In this document: in pieces, positions 17,949 to 26,362 of the stretch
Numbering within the stretch: the first letter of the stretch is position 1
Layout: every line of letters starts with the position of its first letter
NCBI GenBank assembly: GCA_003282945.1
Contig: QBYG01000003.1
Coordinates: forward strand, 47,444 to 111,443
Reading direction: 5' to 3'
Length of the DNA: 64,000 bases
DNA from: Pelagibacteraceae bacterium AG-325-E23
GTDB lineage: Bacteria; Pseudomonadota; Alphaproteobacteria; Pelagibacterales; Pelagibacteraceae
Notes under the pieces: generated by a model
The model's database searches: none
What the model was told of the DNA's origin: nothing
The model's input: the letters and a program-made list of their open reading frames with translations, nothing else
Made by a program: the position numbers and the translations under genes

Positions 17949-18889
17949 TAATTTAATGATTTTGTTAAATATTCAAAAACTTTTTCGGGAGATAATTTAT
18001 TTAAATCTGTTACTTGAATCGACTTAAAATTTTCTCTCTCTATACTCACTTTATATGCAGTAGTGTGAGAACCAAATAATGCTACTCCTTTTGCATCCAA
18101 ATGTGCAGCCATATGTGCAGGTCCAGTATCATTTGATACAACGAAAGAACTGTCTTTTATTAAAGTAGCAAGCTCAGTGATATCTAAAGATTTGTTTTGT
18201 TTTAAAATTGAAATAGCTTTGATTTCTTTTGTCATATTAATTTCATTAGGACCTGGAGCTACTATAATTTTGTATTCATCTTTAAATTTATCCTTAATCA
18301 AATCTATAAGTTTATTGTAACTAGGCCATTTTTTAATCTTTAAATGTGGAGAGCAGAAAGGAAATAAGATTATGTATTTATTTAAATCAAATTTTTTTTT
18401 TATATTTTCAATATTGGAACAAGCCCACTTAAAATTAGGAAACATAGTGTATTTGGTATTTACTTCAGATGTTTCTAATTGATGTTTGAATCTATCTAAA
18501 ACAGGATTTTTATCAAATTCATCCTTTGAATTATCTTTGGGCAATGTGGTTTCAGAAGACGACCAAACAAGATTATCAGCATTTGGAAACAATATTCTTT
18601 TATAAAAGCTTGATCTTGAGGAATTTTGTAAATCAAAAACTTTTATAAATTTGTATTTTTTTAATTTGCGCATGAGATTAAATAAATAAATCAGATTAAA
18701 TCTTGATAATCTCTTATCCAAAATTATGTCCTCTAAATATGGATTTTTTTTGAAAAGATCAATGTAAGGCTTTGATGTTAATAAATAAACTTTATCATCT
18801 TTGTGAAAATCAGAAATATCTTGAATTGCACCACTCGCTTGAGCTATATCACCCAAAGATCCATGTTTAATTATAAGAATATTAGACAT
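17948..18889 (-). CDS. Glycosyltransferase family 9 (heptosyltransferase-like)
   Basis: A 313-residue GT-B protein like LPS heptosyltransferases. It begins MSNILIIKHGSLGDIAQASGAI, the family nucleotide-sugar entry with HGSLGD, followed by the V-LLTSK strand. The C-terminal domain has VVSNDTGPAHMAAHLDAKGVALFG, the strongly conserved donor-binding region with the DTGPAH motif. It probably adds a heptose or similar sugar in lipopolysaccharide synthesis; SAR11-like genomes carry few LPS genes, so the acceptor is uncertain. It precedes a DUF6165-like gene divergently with 32 bases between. Confidence 0.88.
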   Translation of the reverse strand: MSNILIIKHGSLGDIAQASGAIQDISDFHKDDKVYLLTSKPYIDLFKKNPYLEDIILDKRLSRFNLIYLFNLMRKLKKYKFIKVFDLQNSSRSSFYKRILFPNADNLVWSSSETTLPKDNSKDEFDKNPVLDRFKHQLETSEVNTKYTMFPNFKWACSNIENIKKKFDLNKYIILFPFCSPHLKIKKWPSYNKLIDLIKDKFKDEYKIIVAPGPNEINMTKEIKAISILKQNKSLDITELATLIKDSSFVVSNDTGPAHMAAHLDAKGVALFGSHTTAYKVSIERENFKSIQVTDLNKLSPEKVFEYLTKSLN

Positions 18890-18921
18890 ATTTTAAACAA
18901 CTTAACACACTATGTTTTTTT

Positions 18922-19311
18922 ATGAATAAAATTTTAGTTGAAGTATCTGTAGGTGAACTTTTAGATAAAATTTCAATTTTAGAAATCAAAAAAGAAAAAA
19001 TTAAAGATACAGATAAATTGATATTTATTAATGACGAATATCTAGTATTAACAAAACAATTAGACAAAAACATAGCTTTAAAAGATGAATTAAAAAAACT
19101 TTATGAAGAATTAAAGGCAATAAATGCAAAACTTTGGGATATTGAAGATAATAAAAGAATGTGTGAAAAAAATAGTGATTTTGGTGAAAATTTTATAAAA
19201 CTATCAAGAGATGTTCATTTTCTAAATGATGATAGAGCAAAAATTAAATTAGCAATAAACAATAAAACTGGTTCAAAGATAAAAGAGATTAAACAATACA
19301 CAAACTATTAA
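18922..19311 (+). CDS. DUF6165-like coiled-coil protein
   Basis: A 129-residue acidic/basic helical protein without membrane segments. It begins MNKILVEVSVGELLDKISILEIKKEKI, a pattern I associate with the DUF6165 family found beside glycosyltransferases; I could not check it. The rest is mostly charged heptad-like sequence (KDELKKLYEELKAINAKLWDIEDNKR), so a coiled coil is likely. It is divergent from the GT9 gene, which fits a link to sugar transfer, and overlaps the end of the convergent nitrilase gene by four bases. No catalytic function can be given. Confidence 0.72.
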   Translation: MNKILVEVSVGELLDKISILEIKKEKIKDTDKLIFINDEYLVLTKQLDKNIALKDELKKLYEELKAINAKLWDIEDNKRMCEKNSDFGENFIKLSRDVHFLNDDRAKIKLAINNKTGSKIKEIKQYTNY

Positions 19312-20093
19312 AGCATACTTGGAATAACTTTTCTTAAATCCATAGATATTTTTGGTTTTATATTAGAATAAATAATTCCTTTTCCTAATTTCTTAAGAGC
19401 CATTATTTTACCATCAGGCGAAATAATAACTGAATGTCCAAAAGTTTCTCTTTTAATGGTATTTTTTCCTGTTTGATTAGGTGCAAAAATATAACAAAAG
19501 TTTTCAATTGCTCTTGCTTTTAATAAAGTTAACCAATGTCTTTGGCCAGTTGTTTTAGTAAATGCAGATGGAACAGTTATAAAATTTAATTTTCTTTTTG
19601 ACAAGTTTCTATAAAGTTCTGGAAACCTTAAATCATAACAGATTGAAAGACCTATTTTTCCCCAGGGTAATTTAGCAGATACTAATTTTCTACCTGCCTT
19701 AAATACTTTACTTTCTTTATGTTGTTCTTTTTTTGAAACTTTAACATCAAACATATTTATTTTATCATAATAAGTATTTATTTTACCCTTAGGTCCAATA
19801 AGAATAGATCTATTTCTTAATTTGCTTTTTTCTTTAATGCACATTGAGCCAAGAAGTATCCATTTCTTCCTTGTTTTAGCAATAATTTTTACTTTTTTTA
19901 TTATTGGATCATGCTTCATTTCATATGAATATTTAAATAAATTATTTTTGTCAGCAGACATCAATGAAGAAGTTTCTGGAGTAATTATTAAGTCTGCTTT
20001 ATTTACAATTGCTTGATTAATATATTTTACAATATCTTTAAAATTTTTATTATAATCTTCCCCACTAGATAATTGAATACAAGCTACTTTCAT
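19308..20093 (-). CDS. Carbon-nitrogen hydrolase (nitrilase superfamily)
   Basis: A 261-residue alpha-beta-beta-alpha hydrolase with the full catalytic triad: Glu40 in LIITPETSS, Lys111 in TYYDKINMFDV and Cys152 in GLSICYDLRFPELYRNL. The pattern DKINMFDV and ICYDLRFPELYR places it in the Nit1/Nit2-like branch (omega-amidase or deaminated-glutathione amidase), which hydrolyses small amides. It overlaps the ABC permease gene upstream by four bases, so it may act on an imported amide or amino-acid derivative; this is inferred. Confidence 0.88.
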   Translation of the reverse strand: MKVACIQLSSGEDYNKNFKDIVKYINQAIVNKADLIITPETSSLMSADKNNLFKYSYEMKHDPIIKKVKIIAKTRKKWILLGSMCIKEKSKLRNRSILIGPKGKINTYYDKINMFDVKVSKKEQHKESKVFKAGRKLVSAKLPWGKIGLSICYDLRFPELYRNLSKRKLNFITVPSAFTKTTGQRHWLTLLKARAIENFCYIFAPNQTGKNTIKRETFGHSVIISPDGKIMALKKLGKGIIYSNIKPKISMDLRKVIPSML

Positions 20094-20767
20094 GTTTGAA
20101 ATCCATATTTTTTTTCTAAATATTTTATAATATTGTGAATTATAAATGTAATAAATAAGTAAATAATTCCTGCAGTTATAAATGCTTCAAAAGGTTTAAA
20201 AGTTAAAACATTAACTTTTCTAGCCTCACCCATTAAATCCATAATTGTTATAACACTTGCAAGTGAAGTGCCCTTCAGCATTAATATTATTTCATTTCCA
20301 TAAGCGGGAAGTGATTGTTTTATGGCTATTGGTAATTGAATTCTGTAAAAAGTTATTTTTTTTGTTACACCTAAACTTTGTGCAGCCTCAATATAACCTT
20401 TTTTAATTGTTTGAAATGCTGATCTTAGTATCTCGGATGTATAAGCTCCTGTGTTTAACGAAAAAGCAATAATTGCACACCAATATGGTTCTTTAATTAT
20501 TGCCCAAAAAAAAGAATTTCTTAAAAATTCGATATTAGCTAATCCATAATAAATTAAATATAATTGAACTAGTAATGGCGTTCCTCTAAAAAAATAAGAA
20601 TAACCATAAGCAAACTTATTAATTATTGGATTTTTATTAATTCTTAAAATTGCAAAAATTAAACCTATTATTAATCCAAAAAACATTGAAGATACTAAGA
20701 GTTGAAGAGTGATAACTGCACCACTTAATAAACTCGGAAAAATACTAATCATTAATTTTATATCCAT
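20090..20767 (-). CDS. Polar amino acid ABC transporter permease (HisM/ArtM type)
   Basis: A 225-residue inner membrane protein with five helices. The amino-acid family signature is present: SGAVITLQLLVSSMFFG at the N-terminus, FFRGTPLLVQLYLIYYGL (RGTPLLVQL) and the EAA loop EAAQSLGVTKKITFYRIQLPIAIK with the usual coupling residues. It forms a heterodimer with the permease encoded just upstream, with which it shares one base. The ligand is probably a polar or basic amino acid. Confidence 0.92.
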   Translation of the reverse strand: MDIKLMISIFPSLLSGAVITLQLLVSSMFFGLIIGLIFAILRINKNPIINKFAYGYSYFFRGTPLLVQLYLIYYGLANIEFLRNSFFWAIIKEPYWCAIIAFSLNTGAYTSEILRSAFQTIKKGYIEAAQSLGVTKKITFYRIQLPIAIKQSLPAYGNEIILMLKGTSLASVITIMDLMGEARKVNVLTFKPFEAFITAGIIYLFITFIIHNIIKYLEKKYGFQT

Positions 20768-21459
20768 CAGTATCCTTTGCTATACTTTATTTCTAATTTA
20801 TTAATTAATTTCATACTTAGGAAAGTAAGCATTAAGTATAATACAGCTGCTACTGAATAAAAAAATAAAGGATCTCTAGTTGAACCAGCGGCAATATAAG
20901 ATTGCCTCATTATTTCTACTAATCCTGTTACAGAAATTAAAGAAGTATCTTTTAAAGTTATTTGCCAAACGTTACTGAGGTTTGGAATTGATAGCCTCAA
21001 CATTTGCGGTAAAATAATTTTGTAAAATTGAATATTTTTTTTTATTCCTAAAACTTTTGAAGCTTCAAATTGACCTTTATCAATTGATAATATAGCACCT
21101 CTAAAAACTTCAGTAGAATAAGCTCCGGAGATAATCCCAATTGCAAGAGCACCAGTTATAAATGCATTTATTTCAATATAACCATCATACCCAAAAATTG
21201 AAGCCACATACATAGCGGCTCCTGTTCCACCAAAAAATAACAAATATATCACTAATAATTCTGGAACACCTCTAATTATAGTAGTGTAACAATTTCCAAT
21301 TACATTTAGTGTTTTATTTTTAGATAATTTTAAAGGAGTAAATATTAATGCAAATAAAAACCCTATGAACATAGCTGCAATAGAGACAGCAACTGTCATT
21401 AAGGTTGCGAAAAACAGTTCGTCTCCCCAACCAGTATCTCCAAATAATAGAAGTTCCAT
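20767..21459 (-). CDS. Polar amino acid ABC transporter permease (HisQ/ArtQ type)
   Basis: A 230-residue permease of the same family as its partner downstream. It has IIRGVPELLVIYLLFFGG, the permease RGxPELL segment, SGAYSTEVFRGAILSIDKGQFEASKVLG and the coupling-helix region FYKIILPQMLRLSIPNLSN. The EAA-like loop lets it contact the missing ATPase. It starts seven bases after a strong stem-loop that follows the binding-protein gene. No ATP-binding gene is in this cluster, so it must use an ATPase coded elsewhere. Confidence 0.92.
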   Translation of the reverse strand: MELLLFGDTGWGDELFFATLMTVAVSIAAMFIGFLFALIFTPLKLSKNKTLNVIGNCYTTIIRGVPELLVIYLLFFGGTGAAMYVASIFGYDGYIEINAFITGALAIGIISGAYSTEVFRGAILSIDKGQFEASKVLGIKKNIQFYKIILPQMLRLSIPNLSNVWQITLKDTSLISVTGLVEIMRQSYIAAGSTRDPLFFYSVAAVLYLMLTFLSMKLINKLEIKYSKGY

Positions 21460-21465
21460 ATAGAT

Positions 21466-21490
21466 TGGCGACTATATATTATAGTCGCCA
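21466..21490 (-). promoter_or_regulatory. Intercistronic stem-loop between ABC binding-protein and permease genes
   Basis: TGGCGACTATA (21466-21476) and TATAGTCGCCA (21480-21490) form a perfect 11-bp inverted repeat with a 3-base loop. It lies between the binding-protein stop (21504) and the first permease start (21459). No T-run follows on the minus strand, so it looks like a 3' stabiliser or processing site more than a terminator. Confidence 0.8.
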
Positions 21491-21503
21491 TATCTAAAAT
21501 TAA

Positions 21504-22331
21504 TTACATGGAAGCGTCAAAACCGAACCATTTAATGGCTATTCTACTAATATGACCATCTTTTCTTGCTTTATTAATAGCTTTGTTAAAAGCTTTTAAA
21601 AGTTTAGTGTCATCTTTTCTTATACCAACACCAACTCCATTTCCAAAAGCACCACCTGAAAATGTAGGCCCTACAAGAACAACTTCTTTGCCTGATTTCT
21701 CAGCATAGTCTGTAAACGCAACTGCTGCAGCTAAAGCAACGTCACATCTGCCGTTAGTCAAATCAAGATTTACTTCATCCTGAGTTTTGTAAGTTTTTAA
21801 ATTTATTTTCCCAACATCGCCAGATTCTAAGAAATTTTGATGAATTGTTCCAATTTGAGTACAAACTGTTTTGCCTGATAAAGCTGATGTCAAAGTTTTC
21901 ATAGCCTTATTTACGGATGAACCACCTAAATTTAAATTAACAGCTTCTGGTGTATCTATTCCTTCTAAGTCAGAACCTTTCATAACAGCTAAAGATGCTA
22001 CTTCATCAGCATATCCTTGTGAAAAACTAATTGTTTTCATTCTTTCTTCAGTGATTGACATTCCGGCCATTATCGCGTCAAATTTTTTTGATGTTAAAGC
22101 TGGTATCATTCCATCCCAGTCTTGCTCAACTATTTCACACTGTTGGCCTATATATCTGCAAAGTGTCCATGCAAGCTCTACTTCAAATCCAATAAGTTTA
22201 CCTGAAGCATCTTTTGAATTCCAAGGTGGGTAAGCTCCTTCAGTTCCAATCCTAATTTTATCAGCATTAGAAGCACTAATTAAAAATAAAGATAAAAAAA
22301 CTGTTATAATTATGTTTTTTATTACATTCAT
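21504..22331 (-). CDS. Amino acid ABC transporter periplasmic binding protein
   Basis: A 275-residue protein with a Sec signal peptide (NVIKNIIITVFLSLFLISASNA|DKI). It has the family 3 solute-binding profile: IRIGTEGAYPPWNSKDASGKLIGFEVELA, EQDWDGMIPALTSKKFDAIMAGMSITEERM and, in lobe 2, ICTQIGT-type sequence with LTNGRCDVALA. These fit the lysine/arginine/ornithine or histidine subfamily. I start at the ATG at 22331, which follows a GGAGGAAAT ribosome site; the ATG at 22343 lies before that site and would read through it. Confidence 0.9.
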   Translation of the reverse strand: MNVIKNIIITVFLSLFLISASNADKIRIGTEGAYPPWNSKDASGKLIGFEVELAWTLCRYIGQQCEIVEQDWDGMIPALTSKKFDAIMAGMSITEERMKTISFSQGYADEVASLAVMKGSDLEGIDTPEAVNLNLGGSSVNKAMKTLTSALSGKTVCTQIGTIHQNFLESGDVGKINLKTYKTQDEVNLDLTNGRCDVALAAAVAFTDYAEKSGKEVVLVGPTFSGGAFGNGVGVGIRKDDTKLLKAFNKAINKARKDGHISRIAIKWFGFDASM

Positions 22332-22389
22332 TATTTCCTCCATTAAAAAAATAATTATTTCATAATTTTTGAGATTTAAAAAGAAGTTT

Positions 22390-23433
22390 CTAATGATTTA
22401 TTGAAGAAGAGAAGTTCCAAGAGCAGTCAAAACTAGGTATATAAACTCTAGATAATTTGGCATTTCCAAAATTTTCATTAAATACATTCAACCAATTTTC
22501 TACTTGTTTTGGTTTTTTATCCTGGCTACCAACCTGAGCTGTAATAACTCCTTTTGGCTTTAAAATTCTTACAAGTGAATTCATATTTTTAGAAGCCAAA
22601 TCTATGCAGTATTGATCGTCATTTAAATCAACATATATCTGATCATATGTATCATCTTTGACTGATTTGATGCTCTCAAATGCATCTCCCCAAACACATT
22701 TTACTGAATTCTTTTCAGTTGCTTTATCACCAATTTTTCCAAGATGTTTATCACATACATCTACCACTTCAGGATCTAATTCATACCAATCTATAAATCC
22801 AAAATTTTTAGATATACACTCTCTAGCCACACCTCCATCACCCCCACCAATTATTGCGGCTTTTTCCTTATTAGAATTCAAATCTAAACCAGCATTAACA
22901 AAAGTAGAGCTATAAAGATGTTCATCATTTTCAGCTACTTGAATTTCATTGTCTATAAATAATGCTTTTCCAAATTGTTCTAGTTCTAATATCTCAATAT
23001 TTTGCCCAACATTTGATTTAAAATTTTCTAATACTTTATTAACTACGTATGACTTTTTTAAACCTGGTGAGCTATAAATGTCATGATAAAGATCTACTGT
23101 ATCTCTATTGAATTCCTTCTTAACTATTCTGCTGTAATCAATTTCCTCTTTAATAACATTTATTGCTACTGAAGGTGAAATTTTTGCACATGTAAAAAAA
23201 TCAAAACTAATAATACCTTTTTCTGGAAACGTGTGGAAGCTTATATGACTTTCAGCAAGAAGTGCAACTAAAGTAAATCCCTGTGGTTCAAATTTATATT
23301 TAGATATTTCTAATACTGTTACTTTTGCAATTTTTGCAATCTTATAAACTAATTTCTCAAAAAAAACAGGATCATACTCTTTTTTAGTACCTATAATGTC
23401 AAGTGTAATATGTTCGCCAACTTTTGTAGTCAT
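22390..23433 (-). CDS. speD-speE: Fused S-adenosylmethionine decarboxylase - spermidine synthase
   Basis: Makes decarboxylated AdoMet and then transfers its aminopropyl group to putrescine, giving spermidine and methylthioadenosine. Residues 1-120 are a bacterial class 1b SpeD: the self-cleavage pair Glu61-Ser62 in LLAESHISFHTFPEKG, with His67 and Cys82 in FTCA as the expected processing and catalytic residues. The remaining part is SpeE: a beta-stranded N-terminal subdomain with AENDEHLYSSTFVNAGL, the AdoMet-type motif GGGDGGVARE, EL-DPEVVDVC for the ribose, and VDLNDDQY at the catalytic-Asp position, where DxxDP is more usual. At 347 residues it is a compact fusion. The class II aldolase gene ends one base upstream. 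Confidence 0.92.
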   Translation of the reverse strand: MTTKVGEHITLDIIGTKKEYDPVFFEKLVYKIAKIAKVTVLEISKYKFEPQGFTLVALLAESHISFHTFPEKGIISFDFFTCAKISPSVAINVIKEEIDYSRIVKKEFNRDTVDLYHDIYSSPGLKKSYVVNKVLENFKSNVGQNIEILELEQFGKALFIDNEIQVAENDEHLYSSTFVNAGLDLNSNKEKAAIIGGGDGGVARECISKNFGFIDWYELDPEVVDVCDKHLGKIGDKATEKNSVKCVWGDAFESIKSVKDDTYDQIYVDLNDDQYCIDLASKNMNSLVRILKPKGVITAQVGSQDKKPKQVENWLNVFNENFGNAKLSRVYIPSFDCSWNFSSSINH

Positions 23434-23434
23434 G

Positions 23435-24064
23435 CTAACCCCTTTTATACGTTTTACTTTTAAATAAAACTTTTTTCATTTCTTTTAAGCTTAAAAGTTT
23501 TGGCCGTCCTATAACGAGTGCTTTGATATATTGTTTTGCAAGATTGTCAACTTCTTCAGCAAGTTCAAATGCTTCTGTCAGACTTTGTCCAAATGTAATT
23601 TGTCCATGATTTGCTATTAAACATGCTGATCTATTTTTTAAGGCTTTAAGAATATTTTTTGATAATTCTCTAGTTCCATAAGTTGCATACTTTGCACACT
23701 TTATATCTATACCTCCTGCTAAAGCGACCATGTAATGAAATGAAGGTATTTTCTTATTATGAGTTGATAGAGCAGTAGCGTTTGTCGAATGCGAATGAAC
23801 TACTGCTTTTGCATTTTTTTTTGAATTATATATATCTTGATGAAATCTCCATTCAGATGATGGTTTTTGATTTTTATTATATTCACCATCAAGATTTATA
23901 TAAATTATATCTTTTTCCTTTAAAGATGAATACTTTTGTCCTGAAGGCGTTATTAAAAAACCATTTTTGTATCTTAATGAAATATTACCAGATCTTAATG
24001 CTGATAGTTTTTTATCGTTAAGCATTTTGGCAAATTTAATGACTTCTTTTTTTGATGAATTCAT
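23435..24064 (-). CDS. Class II aldolase/adducin family protein, possible 5-methylthioribulose-1-phosphate aldolase
   Basis: A zinc-dependent aldolase-fold protein of 209 residues. It has LRSGNISLRYKNGFLITPSG (the phosphate-binding N-terminal part), PSSEWRFHQDIY with a family Glu, and two His in VVHSHSTNATALS, the metal ligands; a third His is in IANHGQITFG. These are the FucA/class II aldolase hallmarks. I start at the ATG at 24064, not the 24124 ATG, because that would overlap the divergent BKACE start at 24110. Being one base from the speD-speE gene, it may cleave 5-methylthioribulose 1-phosphate to DHAP and methylthioacetaldehyde; MtnB-type dehydratase or another sugar-phosphate aldolase is the alternative. 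Confidence 0.82.
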   Translation of the reverse strand: MNSSKKEVIKFAKMLNDKKLSALRSGNISLRYKNGFLITPSGQKYSSLKEKDIIYINLDGEYNKNQKPSSEWRFHQDIYNSKKNAKAVVHSHSTNATALSTHNKKIPSFHYMVALAGGIDIKCAKYATYGTRELSKNILKALKNRSACLIANHGQITFGQSLTEAFELAEEVDNLAKQYIKALVIGRPKLLSLKEMKKVLFKSKTYKRG

Positions 24065-24109
24065 TTTATTTAAGTATACTAATTTTTTAATTTTTATTAG
24101 ATTGAATTT

Positions 24110-24895
24110 ATGGCCTTTTTTCAACCAGATAAATTACCAAACTTGATGGTAGCTCCAAATGGTGCAAGAAAAGTCAAGAAAGATCATCCAGAAGTTCCCA
24201 TAACAATTGGCGAAACAGTTGAAGTTGCTAAAAACTGTTTTGAAGCAGGAGCAGGTGCTATTCATCTACATGTAAGAAATGATAAAGGAGAACATGTTTT
24301 GGATGCTGGACTTTATAAAGAGGCTTTAAATGAATTAGAACATCAGGTTCCAAAAATGCATATTCAGGTTACTACTGAAGCAGTTGGCAAGTATTCTCCT
24401 GAAGAAATGAGGAAACTTGCATATGATGTTACTCCACCAGGTACATCAATTGGTACAGCTGAGTTAATACCTTCCAGAAACCCAACAAAGGAAGATATAA
24501 AGTTATATAAATATTTGACAGAAGCTGGAACTAAAATACAGCATATTTTGTATAATCCTCAGGATGTAAACTTATTAGTGAACCTTTTAAATAAAGCAGA
24601 AATTTCAACTGAAGGAGCATGGTGTTTATTTGTAATTGGTCATTACACAGGTAAAATTAGTTATCCAGAAAAAATTCCAGAGTTCTTAAGAGTAATGAAA
24701 GATAACAATGTTAATTTAGATTGGTCGATATGCGCTTTTGCAAAAGAAGAAATGAGTTGCTTGGAAAAAGCTATTAGCCTAGGTGGTAAAATTAGAGTAG
24801 GATTTGAAAACTCCTTATATATGCCAAATGGAGAAATTGCTCCAAACAATCATTCAAAAATATTAGCTGTGAATGGGATGTTTAAGTTATCGTAA
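24110..24895 (+). CDS. Beta-keto acid cleavage enzyme (BKACE, DUF849 family)
   Basis: A 261-residue TIM-barrel protein. It has the BKACE pattern: NLMVAPNGARKVKKDHPEVPIT, AGAGAIHLHVRNDKGEHVLD with the zinc histidines (HLH), EAVGKYSPEEMRKL and, near the end, IRVGFENSLYMPNGEIAPNN with the catalytic Glu. The family condenses a beta-keto acid with acetyl-CoA to give acetoacetate and an acyl-CoA, as in 3-keto-5-aminohexanoate cleavage. Its keto acid here is unknown. It is divergent from the aldolase gene and overlaps the convergent flavin hydroxylase gene by nine bases, next to an aromatic-type cluster. Confidence 0.9.
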   Translation: MAFFQPDKLPNLMVAPNGARKVKKDHPEVPITIGETVEVAKNCFEAGAGAIHLHVRNDKGEHVLDAGLYKEALNELEHQVPKMHIQVTTEAVGKYSPEEMRKLAYDVTPPGTSIGTAELIPSRNPTKEDIKLYKYLTEAGTKIQHILYNPQDVNLLVNLLNKAEISTEGAWCLFVIGHYTGKISYPEKIPEFLRVMKDNNVNLDWSICAFAKEEMSCLEKAISLGGKIRVGFENSLYMPNGEIAPNNHSKILAVNGMFKLS

Positions 24896-26347
24896 AATCG
24901 AGGAATATTTTTTAAAAAGTACACCAACATCTTGATTTGATCTTGCTGAGGCTAAAATAAATCTATCAGGTCTTACTAAAATAGCTTTTGAATTAATATT
25001 TTTTAAATATCTTGATACTTCACTTAAATTCTTTACTTTAAATATGGAGCAACTTTTTAAGGTTTTAGGCTTTATATCTGAAGATAAAATTATCATTCCT
25101 TTTTTTGAAAAATAATCATCTAGGGTTTTATTATTTTTAACTTTGAATTGAGGAAAAGTTTTTCCTCTATTTCTATCCTTTAGGTTGCCTAGACCTTTTC
25201 CTAATTTAGGTTTAATTGACTGCATACTTTTAATACCTTTGTTATCAGATTTTATATTGTCTGTTATTTGAATGGACTCAACAGCATTTACAAATTCTCC
25301 CATCCTCATAGTGGTTTCAATATATTCTTTTACATTGAGAGATCTCTCTGATTGATATGTGTTTAAAAGTGTTTCATCAAATTTATTTCTTATACAGTTG
25401 GCAATTTTCCATGCTAAATTTGATGCATCCCTAATTCCTGCACACATCCCTTGTCCCATAAATGGTGGCATTAAATGAGCAGCATCACCAGCTATAAAAA
25501 CTCTACCTTTTCGCCATTTTCTAGCAATGGCAGACTCAAATGTATAAATTGTTTTTCTCTCAATAATTGCTTCTCTTTTATTTAGCCAAGGTTTAAGAAA
25601 ATTCCAAATATAATTTTCTGATAAAACTTTTTTATCACTATGATTTTTCTTAATTGCAAATTCCCATCTTCTACGTCTACCAACATTTCTACAATATGTT
25701 GCTGGTTGTTTTGGGTTTGAATATTGAATTGTTCTATCTGGTAAATTATTTTTTTTCTTTTTTAATATTAGATCAACTACCGCCCATTTTTGAGTAAAAC
25801 CTAAATTATCCATTTTTGTTTTCATTTGTTTTCTAGTAATTGAATTGGCACCATCACAACCGATTACATATTTAGACCTTAAGAGATATTCTTTGTGATT
25901 ATTTATATTTAAATAAGTTATATCCACATGATTTTTTGAATTTTGAATTTTTTTAACTTCAGAATTTTGTTCAATTAAGACTTTTTTATAATTTTTTAAT
26001 TTTTTTCTAAGTTTTTTTTCTAGATCAGGTTGATGAAATCTATAACTTGGATACCATCCATTATCTGTAATTTTTTTTGGTCTTGGCCAATCTAATATTA
26101 CTTTATCTTTAGAATTAACGAATTTTGTACCTTTATTAATTATAGTATGTTTCAAAAATTCTTTTGTAATTCCTATTGTTTGGAATACTCTCATTATTTC
26201 GTCATCAAAATGAACTGCTCTAGGTAGTGGATAAAAGCTTTTTTCTCTATCAAGAATTAATATCGAAAAGTCATGCATTGCCAGAAGGTTTGCTAAAGTC
26301 CCTCCCGCGGGTCCTAATCCTACTATTGTGACATCAAATTCTTTCAT
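24887..26347 (-). CDS. FAD-dependent aromatic monooxygenase (MhpA-like class A flavoprotein)
   Basis: Hydroxylates a phenolic compound using NAD(P)H and O2. The 486-residue protein has the FAD dinucleotide motif GLGPAG (10-15), ILDREKSFYPLPRAVHFDDE with the PRA/VHFDDE segment typical of 3-(3-hydroxyphenyl)propionate hydroxylases, the CDGANSITR DG motif, and RVFIAGDAAHLMPPFMGQGM, the GD motif. The C-terminal thioredoxin-like domain is recognisable, ending in VRPDRFILASA, the MhpA-type tail. It starts 16 bases after the extradiol dioxygenase gene and is the last gene of that operon. The substrate is a phenol with an acidic side chain by analogy; not proven. Confidence 0.88.
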   Translation of the reverse strand: MKEFDVTIVGLGPAGGTLANLLAMHDFSILILDREKSFYPLPRAVHFDDEIMRVFQTIGITKEFLKHTIINKGTKFVNSKDKVILDWPRPKKITDNGWYPSYRFHQPDLEKKLRKKLKNYKKVLIEQNSEVKKIQNSKNHVDITYLNINNHKEYLLRSKYVIGCDGANSITRKQMKTKMDNLGFTQKWAVVDLILKKKKNNLPDRTIQYSNPKQPATYCRNVGRRRRWEFAIKKNHSDKKVLSENYIWNFLKPWLNKREAIIERKTIYTFESAIARKWRKGRVFIAGDAAHLMPPFMGQGMCAGIRDASNLAWKIANCIRNKFDETLLNTYQSERSLNVKEYIETTMRMGEFVNAVESIQITDNIKSDNKGIKSMQSIKPKLGKGLGNLKDRNRGKTFPQFKVKNNKTLDDYFSKKGMIILSSDIKPKTLKSCSIFKVKNLSEVSRYLKNINSKAILVRPDRFILASARSNQDVGVLFKKYSSILR

Positions 26348-26362
26348 TGATATTTTTAAAAA

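Noticed and set aside
22332..22343. ATG at 22343 as the start of the ABC binding protein
   Set aside because: The codons GGAGGAAAT after it form the ribosome site for the ATG at 22331, and the signal peptide starts there.
24065..24124. Longer start (24124) for the class II aldolase
   Set aside because: It would overlap the divergent BKACE start at 24110 and adds a Lys-rich segment not seen in the family; the 24064 ATG leaves a promoter gap.
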